Source: Bacteriovoracaceae bacterium (GTDB taxonomy: Bacteria > Bdellovibrionota > Bacteriovoracia > Bacteriovoracales > Bacteriovoracaceae). Taken from it: DNA of 5,809 nt. This document shows, piece by piece, positions 1-5,809 of the stretch. Below the pieces are notes generated by a model. The model had not been told where the DNA came from and ran no database searches. It saw only the letters and a program-made list of their open reading frames with translations. A program made the translations under genes and the position numbers. Position 1 is the first letter of the stretch. Each line of letters begins with the position of its first letter. The stretch is taken from positions 1 through 5,809 of the forward strand of contig CANEVK010000179.1 in NCBI GenBank assembly GCA_947442115.1, read 5' to 3'.

Positions 1-312
1 CCTGGTCTTTCAGGATTTATTTCTGAAGCCCTTATTTTCTTAGGAATTTATCAGAAATTTACAACCATCACTGTGATAGCAGTTGTTGGTCTTTTAATTG
101 GTGCCGCTTATCTTCTTTGGATGTTTAAGCGTATGTTCTTTGGTGAAGTTAATCCTGAAATTGAAGAATATGACGATATGAATGCTCGCGAAGTTTTCTA
201 CATGTTACCACTTTGTATAGCAGTTATTGTTTTTGGAATCTTCCCTAGCCCACTTCTGAATGTGATGAAAGCTTCAGTTGGTCAGCTAGTTGATTTGATG
301 GCCAAATTCTAA
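1..312 (+). CDS. nuoM: NADH-quinone oxidoreductase subunit M, C-terminal fragment (5' end outside window)
   Basis: The reading frame is open from base 1, so the gene starts upstream; 103 codons plus TAA are visible. NuoM is one of the three antiporter-like membrane subunits of complex I and takes part in proton translocation across the inner membrane. The fragment opens with PGLSGFISEALIFLG, which matches the loop and helix near the NuoM C-terminus (family pattern LPG-x-x-x-F-x-x-E). It continues with a hydrophobic segment ending in AAYLLWMFKRMFFGE, the family's typical A-A-Y-x-L-W-x-x-x-R-x-F-F-G signature. A last hydrophobic helix with FGIFPSPLL follows before the stop. An internal ATG or GTG start near base 73 is not credible because homology extends to base 1. 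The stop lies 12 bases before nuoN, the usual end of a nuo operon (L-M-N). NuoL and MrpA/D-type antiporter subunits are related, but the direct nuoN neighbour favours NuoM. Confidence 0.93.
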   Translation, partial: PGLSGFISEALIFLGIYQKFTTITVIAVVGLLIGAAYLLWMFKRMFFGEVNPEIEEYDDMNAREVFYMLPLCIAVIVFGIFPSPLLNVMKASVGQLVDLMAKF

Positions 313-318
313 GAGAGG
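313..318 (+). promoter_or_regulatory. Ribosome binding site of nuoN
   Basis: GAGAGG lies directly after the nuoM stop codon and six bases before a GTG codon. It fixes the nuoN start at the GTG at 325 rather than at a later ATG. The short nuoM-nuoN gap implies translation from the same polycistronic message. Confidence 0.75.
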
Positions 319-324
319 TTTTTT

Positions 325-1791
325 GTGATTCAACAGCTATTTGGTTACTTAAGCCTATATATACCAGAAGTGATCTGTGTCATCTTAATGACCACTCTTC
401 TGGTCGCAGAATCAACTGTTAAAGAAGAAAACGCGAGCCGTGGTAAAATTATTGGTTATGCTTTAGCGGTGCTCTTAGTCACTTTGGGTTTTCTCTTCGC
501 TAACTTAGGAACAGCTCCAGAGCATATTTTCCATAATGCAATCACGATTGATCCATTTAGCACGCTCATTAAGATTATTATGGTCCTAGGAACGATGGGT
601 GCCATCTTCCTCAGTTATTCATCTAAAGACATCTATCCAAATTTAAAATCAGAATTTGCGATTATGGCGGTCGGAGTACTTATTGGTGGGATGTTACTGG
701 CATCTGCTAACAATATGCTCACTCTGTATTTAGGCATTGAAACACTCTCAATTCTTTCTTATGTGATGAGTTCTTTTAAGCGTGATGAAGCCAGCTCAAC
801 CGAGGCCGGTATGAAGTATGCCCTTTACGGTGGATTATCTGCCGGAGTGGCCCTTTATGGAATAAGCCATCTTTACGGAGTTCTTGGTTCAATTCAATTT
901 GTCGACATGATGGCAAAACTTCCAACTTTAGATGGAGCAAGTTTAGCGATTGTTCTAGTTTCTTTTGTGCTTTTCTTTGTTGGAATTGGTTACAAAATTT
1001 CCCTTTTCCCATTTCATATGTGGACGCCAGATGTTTATCAAGGCTCCCCTATTCCTGTGACTGCCTTTTTTGCGATTGTTCCTAAAATGGCGGGTCTGGC
1101 AGCTTTGATTCGAATCTCAATGATTTTCTTCTCCGAAGTAAAAGTCCTTACAGTTTCATGGGTCGGACTGATGATTGTGATTTCTGCCATGACTATGACT
1201 GTGGGTAACGTAACGGCGATTGGTCAGAATTCAGTTAAAAGACTCCTTGCCTTCTCTTCAATTGGCCATGTGGGTCTGATGATTTTAGGTGTGGTGGTTT
1301 TAAATGATGTTGGAATTCGAGCGATTCTTTTTTATGGAATCGTTTATATGTTCATGACTCTCATTGCGTTTTACATCACTTCCCATCTTTCTGATATGTA
1401 TGGAACTGATTCTTATGATGTCTTCAGAGGTCTCATTTACAAGCACCCAGTTATGGCGATCATTATGGCCGGAGTCCTATTCTCACTTGCTGGGATGCCG
1501 CCTTTTAGTGGTTTTATTGCTAAGTTCAATATTTTCTCAGTGATTATTGAGAAGAAGCTCTATGGGATCGCTATTGTCGCAGCAATTAACTCAGTTATTG
1601 CGCTTTACTACTATGTGAAGCTCGCCAAAACGATGATCTTTGGCCAGGCCGATGGGGAAGTGAAAGTCGCCGGCTTTACCCCAATGAATCAGGCCGTGAT
1701 CATTGGTCTTTTCATACCAGTTCTTTTCTTAGGAATTTTCTGGGAAAAGGTGATGATTATCTCAGGCAACGCAGTTATTTATATCAAGTAA
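325..1791 (+). CDS. nuoN: NADH-quinone oxidoreductase subunit N (complete)
   Basis: This encodes a 488-residue, almost wholly hydrophobic protein, close to the usual NuoN length (about 485 in E. coli). It is an antiporter-like proton-pumping subunit in the membrane arm of complex I. The GTG start is supported by GAGAGG six bases upstream and by the immediate start of the first membrane helix. Functional residues are recognisable: the TM5 glutamate E139 in LYLGIETLS, K163 in MKYALYGG, K224 before SLFPFHMWTPDVYQG (the most diagnostic family block), K254 in VPKMAG, and K400 in PPFSGFIAKF. Residue equivalence to the E. coli proton-path residues (E133, K217, K247, K395) is my alignment by eye. The loop NSVKRLLAFSSIGHVG (302-317) is also typical. 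It is the last gene of the nuo block, 12 bases after nuoM, and is followed by a terminator. Nothing appears truncated or shifted. Confidence 0.96.
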   Translation: MIQQLFGYLSLYIPEVICVILMTTLLVAESTVKEENASRGKIIGYALAVLLVTLGFLFANLGTAPEHIFHNAITIDPFSTLIKIIMVLGTMGAIFLSYSSKDIYPNLKSEFAIMAVGVLIGGMLLASANNMLTLYLGIETLSILSYVMSSFKRDEASSTEAGMKYALYGGLSAGVALYGISHLYGVLGSIQFVDMMAKLPTLDGASLAIVLVSFVLFFVGIGYKISLFPFHMWTPDVYQGSPIPVTAFFAIVPKMAGLAALIRISMIFFSEVKVLTVSWVGLMIVISAMTMTVGNVTAIGQNSVKRLLAFSSIGHVGLMILGVVVLNDVGIRAILFYGIVYMFMTLIAFYITSHLSDMYGTDSYDVFRGLIYKHPVMAIIMAGVLFSLAGMPPFSGFIAKFNIFSVIIEKKLYGIAIVAAINSVIALYYYVKLAKTMIFGQADGEVKVAGFTPMNQAVIIGLFIPVLFLGIFWEKVMIISGNAVIYIK

Positions 1792-1796
1792 AACAT

Positions 1797-1819
1797 AGGG
1801 GCTTCGGCCCCTTTTTTGT
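1797..1819 (+). terminator. Intrinsic terminator of the nuo operon
   Basis: A perfect five-base G+C stem GGGGC (1798-1802) pairs with GCCCC (1807-1811) around a stable TTCG tetraloop (1803-1806). An additional A-T closing pair (1797/1812) is possible. A run of six T (1812-1817) follows, then GTTT. It begins six bases after the nuoN stop. On the opposite strand the stem is followed by TATGTTTT, a weaker U-tract, so reverse termination is possible but less certain. Confidence 0.93.
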
Positions 1820-1844
1820 TTCTCCCTAAATCATCAAAATCACA

Positions 1845-1850
1845 TATAAT
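1845..1850 (+). promoter_or_regulatory. Consensus -10 box (TATAAT) for the GYF-TPR gene
   Basis: A perfect TATAAT lies just after the nuo terminator and five bases before the ATG at 1856. Sigma-70-type initiation about 6-8 bases after the box would put the transcript start on or next to the ATG, giving a leaderless or nearly leaderless mRNA. No convincing -35 hexamer is present at 16-18 bases spacing (the region reads TCTCCCTA) and there is no TGn extended -10, so promoter strength rests on the -10 match alone. An AAGG (1851-1854) could be a Shine-Dalgarno element but lies only one base from the ATG. Confidence 0.6.
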
Positions 1851-1855
1851 AAGGT

Positions 1856-4800
1856 ATGACAAAATATCGCATCCGACTAAGGAATGGTCGGGTCATAGGC
1901 CCATTTAACGATGATCAACTTCTTGAGTTAAAAGAGAAGGGACATATCTCTGGCAATGAGGAAGCCCAAATTTTTCCAACTGGTGATTGGCAACCCATAC
2001 AATCCTTTGATTTTTATAAGAATCTTCTCAAACACAAATCCACTGAAAAAAAAGAAATTGAAAAAAAAGAAGAAACTTTTGTCATTAACTTAGAAAAATT
2101 AAAGAATCAAAAAAATGAAAACGAAATAGATCAAATTGATATCACCCATCATGAACCTATTGCAAACTTAACTGAGACCATACGTATCGCTAGTCCTATT
2201 CAGGAGACTCCTCAAAAAGAGCAAAACTTTGATCTTGAATTAGATCAGCACAATGAACCAGAGATGGAGATACAGAAGGATAATCTCCCGGTTGAAATGG
2301 AGATTGAAAATAAAGAGGAGCGTTTTGATAAAACTCAAATAAATCCAATTGCGCAAAAAGAAATCGAGAAAATGCGCAAAAAGAAAAAAGAAGAAGAGGA
2401 AAAATTAAAAGCTCAAGAAGAAGAGAAGAGGAAACTCCAAGAAGAAGAGGAAATTAAGAAAAGAGAAGACAAGCAAGTTGCCGTATTTGATGAATCAACT
2501 CAAATGATCAAAATGGATCAAGTGAAGGGTGATTTAATTTTAATGGCGGAAACCGAAGAAAAAAATATCGCCAAGGCAGAAAAAGAAATCAAAAGGAAGA
2601 AAAAAAAGGAAGATCAAGAAATAGCAGCAGGTGAGGAAGAGGACGAAAAAGAGGAAAAAAAAGGTAAAAATAAAAAACTCATCATGATCATCGCAGCCAT
2701 GTCGATTCTTTATGCGGTTTTATTTCCCAATGATGATGAGAAGTCTAAAAAACCGAGCTTTGTTCATATCGAACCTATTATTGAGTTTCCAGTTCCTTTT
2801 GATAAAGCCGATACAAAAAGAGCCCAGATTGAATACGATAAAGCGCGCGAGTTTTTTGCTAAGGGCGATTATAAAAACATCATCAAGGCCGGAAAGCTTT
2901 TAAAATCAAGTTATGAAAATAATATTGAGAGTGATGAAATCGTAAGTCTTCTTGTAAGATCCTATGCAGAGCAATTGCCGTACTCAATAGAAGATAAACA
3001 GACAAATGCGCAAATTATCTTTAATCTTATTCAAGCCAAAAGACCATTTCTAAGTAAAGATCCCAATGGTGTTATCGGATTAAATTTATTTTATATGGCG
3101 ATTAATAAGCCTGAAGCCGCTGCGGATGTTGTTTCAAAATATTTAAAGCTCTATCGTAAAAACGTAACTCAAGATTTATTTGCCGTTTATCTCAATAGTT
3201 TACTTAAGCTTGGTAAATTAGATATGGCAAAAGAATTTAGTGATGCACTTGTGAAAGCGAAAGAAAAAAATCGATACACATTAGATGCTCTGATTGAATT
3301 AAGTTTGCTCAATCAAGAAAGTGAAAAGGCCCTAGAGTATATAGATGATGGTATAAAAAGATTTCCTCATCTCGTAGGATTCTACCTTAAAAAAATAGAT
3401 TTTCTTATCAAAGAAAAAAAATTTAAAGAGGCAGATCTCTTGCTTCAAAAGTGTGAAGAATTGGGTCTGGAAAACAATGATCTCAATCGAGCAAGTTATT
3501 TAATACTTAAAGGACTTGTAATTGCTTACCAAGGTGATTCAAAACGTGCGACAACTTTCTTCAAAAAATCTTTAGAAATTCAAGATTCAACTGAACTTCG
3601 AATGAAGTTGGCTGACTTGGAATCTTCTGATCAAATTCATACAGAGGCTGACAAGCTGATTGCGGAATCGAAGGCTATAAAGTTATTACTACAGGCGCGG
3701 GATTTTTTTGAAAAGAAAAGTTATGAATTAGCTTTGAGTTTTGCGGCTAAGGCGAGTGATGCCATGCCTGGGTATATTCCCGCAGATTTATTTCTTGCAA
3801 AAGTTCAATTAAGATTAGGACTGGCCAGGCAAGGTTTAAAAACTCTGGAAGATCTCATCAAAAAATACCCAGATGATAAATCAATAAATTTGGCACTCAT
3901 TGATGCTTATATTTCTACCTATAAGTTTAATGATGCTAAAAGTAGAATTGGAATTCTCTCTGGTTCAGAATTTAAACATAGCTATGAATTTGCTTCGGCC
4001 AATGGTCGACTTTACATGCAAATGGGTGATTCACTTCAGGCGATTGCATGGTTAAGAAATTCAATTAACATGAATCCACTTAATGATGAGGACATTTATC
4101 ACTTGGCGAACATGCTTATTAAGCGCGCTAATTTCGATGCTGCTCGAATTCTTTTAAATAAATGTATGGAGCTCGATCCTCTAAAAGCGGATTATAGAAT
4201 TGCTTATTCAAAAATCGTTTATGAGCAACAAGATGATCTTGCGGCGATAGGGTACTTACTAGGTTTGATGAATGAGTTTGGAGAAAATCCAAAGATTATT
4301 GCCGAGATTGCCGTTTTTTATTATCGAGCTGGAAAGGTCAAAGATTTTCAAGCTTATCGTGAAAAACTAGAAAAACTTCCACTTCGTGATAAGGCCTTAT
4401 ATGAATTCTTAATAAGGGCAGCAATTTTAGATGAGCGATTTAATGAAGTTCCAGAACTGGTTGAAAATCTACTCAGAATTGAACCAGGTGAATTAGAGTC
4501 GATGATGACCGCTGGTCGAGTTTTGTTTGAAAATGGAAAATTAGTTGAAGCTGCTAAATGGTTTAAACGCTTGCAAGAAAAATTAGAGACCTACCCTAAG
4601 GTTCAGTATTACATCGCTAAAATTAAATTTCTCAATAAAGATTACGATGGGGCCTTAAAGGATGTTGAGGCAGATATTAAGGCCAATGGTGATAATGACG
4701 CTGACCTCACTTTGATGGCGCAAATTTATGTCGAAATGGCAGAAAAGGCAGAAAAGGGAGAACAGGGAGATCGTATTAGGGCGGAAAATTTTGTTAAGGC

Positions 4801-5092
4801 GGAGAATCTTTTCAAAAAATCCCAGAAAATTAATCCCAAGTCCTTCGAGTCTCTGATGGGTCTAGCGGATATCAGCACAAAGCGAAATAATTTTGACTTG
4901 GCCTTGGATTTATACAAGAAAGCGATGAAAGAAAAAGGGGATGAGCCTATCGTTCATAAGAAAATTGGCGAAGTTTACCGTCTTCTCGGACAGGGTTCCC
5001 TTGCTGTAGAATCCTTCCGATTATATCTTGAAATGAATCCGGAAGCCCCAGATAAAGCTCAAGTTGAGTCATATATTAATCTCATGCAATAG
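1856..5092 (+). CDS. Membrane-anchored GYF-domain / coiled-coil / TPR-repeat scaffold protein
   Basis: A 1078-residue protein whose exact function I do not recognise. Residues 3-55 form a GYF_2-like (DUF4339-type) domain with G15-P16-F17 and a G-x-W-x-P-like D44-W45-Q46-P47; these domains usually bind proline-rich or other partner peptides. Residues about 56-270 are charged and probably disordered, with a Lys/Glu coiled coil at 164-207 and a less charged island at 208-231. A 16-residue hydrophobic segment (L275-F290), preceded by KKGKNKK, suggests one membrane anchor with the N-terminus in the cytoplasm. A Pro-rich stretch (300-315) leads into helical repeats from about 326 to the end. The clearest TPRs are 710-743, 744-777, 996-1030 and 1031-1065; the repeat before 996 carries a charged insertion (about 963-980). 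The ATG at 1856 is right because the GYF domain begins at residue 3. The architecture recalls motility and envelope scaffolds (for example the GYF-TM layout of myxobacterial GltJ/AgmX), but no specific role can be assigned. It lies nine bases upstream of serS. Confidence 0.9.
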   Translation: MTKYRIRLRNGRVIGPFNDDQLLELKEKGHISGNEEAQIFPTGDWQPIQSFDFYKNLLKHKSTEKKEIEKKEETFVINLEKLKNQKNENEIDQIDITHHEPIANLTETIRIASPIQETPQKEQNFDLELDQHNEPEMEIQKDNLPVEMEIENKEERFDKTQINPIAQKEIEKMRKKKKEEEEKLKAQEEEKRKLQEEEEIKKREDKQVAVFDESTQMIKMDQVKGDLILMAETEEKNIAKAEKEIKRKKKKEDQEIAAGEEEDEKEEKKGKNKKLIMIIAAMSILYAVLFPNDDEKSKKPSFVHIEPIIEFPVPFDKADTKRAQIEYDKAREFFAKGDYKNIIKAGKLLKSSYENNIESDEIVSLLVRSYAEQLPYSIEDKQTNAQIIFNLIQAKRPFLSKDPNGVIGLNLFYMAINKPEAAADVVSKYLKLYRKNVTQDLFAVYLNSLLKLGKLDMAKEFSDALVKAKEKNRYTLDALIELSLLNQESEKALEYIDDGIKRFPHLVGFYLKKIDFLIKEKKFKEADLLLQKCEELGLENNDLNRASYLILKGLVIAYQGDSKRATTFFKKSLEIQDSTELRMKLADLESSDQIHTEADKLIAESKAIKLLLQARDFFEKKSYELALSFAAKASDAMPGYIPADLFLAKVQLRLGLARQGLKTLEDLIKKYPDDKSINLALIDAYISTYKFNDAKSRIGILSGSEFKHSYEFASANGRLYMQMGDSLQAIAWLRNSINMNPLNDEDIYHLANMLIKRANFDAARILLNKCMELDPLKADYRIAYSKIVYEQQDDLAAIGYLLGLMNEFGENPKIIAEIAVFYYRAGKVKDFQAYREKLEKLPLRDKALYEFLIRAAILDERFNEVPELVENLLRIEPGELESMMTAGRVLFENGKLVEAAKWFKRLQEKLETYPKVQYYIAKIKFLNKDYDGALKDVEADIKANGDNDADLTLMAQIYVEMAEKAEKGEQGDRIRAENFVKAENLFKKSQKINPKSFESLMGLADISTKRNNFDLALDLYKKAMKEKGDEPIVHKKIGEVYRLLGQGSLAVESFRLYLEMNPEAPDKAQVESYINLMQ
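2045..2074 (+). repeat. Two-copy 15-bp A-rich direct repeat inside the linker
   Basis: GAAAAAAAAGAA occurs at 2045-2056 and again at 2060-2071, a period of 15 bases. It encodes EKKEI followed by EKKEE just after the GYF domain. Each copy carries a run of eight A. The repeat keeps the frame, so copy-number change would lengthen or shorten the linker by five residues. It is low-complexity coding sequence; no separate function is shown. Confidence 0.6.
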
Positions 5093-5095
5093 GTG
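5091..5095 (+). promoter_or_regulatory. Ribosome binding site of serS, overlapping the upstream stop codon
   Basis: AGGTG begins within the TAG stop (5090-5092) of the GYF-TPR gene and lies five bases before the ATG at 5101. This geometry lets a terminating ribosome hand over to serS and decides the serS start. There is no room between the genes for a separate promoter, so any serS promoter would have to lie within the upstream coding region. Confidence 0.75.
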
Positions 5096-5100
5096 CCTTT

Positions 5101-5809
5101 ATGTTAGACATTAAAAAAATCGAAAATGATTTCGAATCTGTTCAAGCGTCTCTGGCCAAAAGAAATATGGACACGTCTGTTTTGAATCAGATTCTTGATT
5201 TAAATAAAAAAAGAAAAGCTCTCACTTTATCTTCTGAAACAAAAAAAGCTGAGATTAATAAACTATCCAGAGAAATAGGGGAGTTGAAAAAAAATAAGCA
5301 AGATGCTGCCACTCCTATGAGTCAGGTTGCGACTCTTAAAAGTGAAATGGAAAATGAGGCCAAGGAACTTGAAGAGGTTCAAGCATCTCAAAACTCTTTG
5401 CTTTTAAATATTCCTAATCTTCCTCACTCTTCAGTGCCAGTAGGTAAATCTGAAGAAGAAAATGTTGAAGTTAGAAAATGGGGACAGCCGCGAGTTTTTG
5501 ATTTTACTCCAGTGGATCATGCTGACTTAGGTGAAAAATTAGGCATGTTAGATTTTGAAACAGCAGCCAAAATTACCGGTGCAAGATTTGTGATCTATAA
5601 AGCGGGGATCGCTCGTTTAGAAAGGGCCCTGATTAATTTCATGCTCGATCATCAGGCTTCAAAAGGCTTCACTGAAATGATGACTCCTTTTATTGCTCAT
5701 GAAAGATCTCTCATTGGAACAGGCAACCTTCCCAAATTTGAAGATCAACTTTTTAAATTAAATTCTGAGCAGCCTTGGTACCTCATTCCAACTTCGGAAG
5801 TCACTTTGA
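5101..5809 (+). CDS. serS: Seryl-tRNA synthetase, N-terminal part (3' end outside window)
   Basis: The frame is open from ATG 5101 to the window edge, giving 236 codons plus one base, a little over half of a typical bacterial SerRS (about 430 residues). The enzyme is a cytoplasmic class II synthetase that charges tRNA-Ser with serine using ATP; it also charges the selenocysteine tRNA where one exists. The start MLDIKKIENDFESVQ is typical. Residues about 30-105 form the long antiparallel coiled-coil arm that grips the tRNA variable arm, followed by NIPNLPHSSVPVG, the usual junction to the catalytic domain. G160-A-R-F and ARLERALINFMLD begin the catalytic core. P196 in MMTPF fits the motif 1 proline, and T231-S-E233 in IPTSEVTL is the serine-binding TxE motif. 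Motifs 2 and 3 lie beyond the window. No upstream T-box or separate promoter is visible. Translation is probably coupled to the preceding gene. Confidence 0.96.
   Translation, partial: MLDIKKIENDFESVQASLAKRNMDTSVLNQILDLNKKRKALTLSSETKKAEINKLSREIGELKKNKQDAATPMSQVATLKSEMENEAKELEEVQASQNSLLLNIPNLPHSSVPVGKSEEENVEVRKWGQPRVFDFTPVDHADLGEKLGMLDFETAAKITGARFVIYKAGIARLERALINFMLDHQASKGFTEMMTPFIAHERSLIGTGNLPKFEDQLFKLNSEQPWYLIPTSEVTL

Noticed and set aside
73..312. A separate 79-residue small membrane protein starting at GTG or ATG near base 73
   Set aside because: The same frame is open to base 1 and the upstream codons match NuoM, so this is the tail of nuoM.
776..1012. 78-codon open frame on the - strand inside nuoN
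   Set aside because: It lies wholly within a well-conserved nuoN coding region, has no credible domain, and looks like an antisense shadow.
2360..2670. The A/G-rich, Lys/Glu-rich stretch as horizontally acquired or non-coding DNA
   Set aside because: The frame stays open and codes for a normal coiled-coil linker; the composition is explained by AAA/GAA codons.
2712..2903. 63-codon + strand frame in another phase of the scaffold gene
   Set aside because: The main frame is continuous with a clear domain layout here; no separate SD or recognisable product was seen.
4893..4916. TTGACT and TATACA as a possible internal promoter for serS
   Set aside because: The two hexamers are separated by only 12 bases, too short for sigma-70 spacing, and lie within conserved TPR coding sequence.
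4726..4917. 63-codon open frame on the - strand near the scaffold 3' end
   Set aside because: Its Ser/Phe/Lys-rich composition is what the complement of Lys/Glu-rich TPR coding gives; it is an antisense shadow.

Overview
The window is an AT-rich bacterial chromosomal segment (by eye roughly 40% G+C, not counted). All genes lie on the + strand. It holds four coding regions in two blocks. The first block is the end of a respiratory complex I operon: the 3' end of nuoM, then all of nuoN. The second block is a long gene for a GYF-domain / coiled-coil / transmembrane / TPR-repeat protein, followed immediately by the 5' part of serS (seryl-tRNA synthetase), which runs off the window edge. A compact intergenic region of 64 bp separates the blocks. 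It holds a strong intrinsic terminator and a perfect TATAAT -10 box placed so close to the next ATG that the message may be leaderless.

Organism: the GYF_2-like N-terminal domain of the form 'NGRVIGPF', joined to a charged linker, one membrane anchor and many TPRs, is a style known from predatory and gliding delta-type bacteria (Bdellovibrionota, Myxococcota). The low G+C points more to a Bdellovibrio/Bacteriovorax-type organism than to a myxobacterium. This is inference from style and composition only. The nuo and serS sequences are not diagnostic by eye.

How the genes work together: NuoM and NuoN are antiporter-like proton-pumping membrane subunits of NADH:quinone oxidoreductase, and the terminator after nuoN marks the operon end. 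The 1078-residue protein appears to be an inner-membrane scaffold. Its N-terminus (GYF domain plus a roughly 215-residue disordered, coiled linker) is predicted in the cytoplasm, and about 790 residues, mostly TPR, are predicted in the periplasm. The serS ribosome-binding site overlaps the stop region of this gene, so the housekeeping synthetase is probably co-transcribed with the scaffold.

The most interesting item is the scaffold protein and its expression signals. No mobile element, CRISPR array, tRNA or rRNA was seen.
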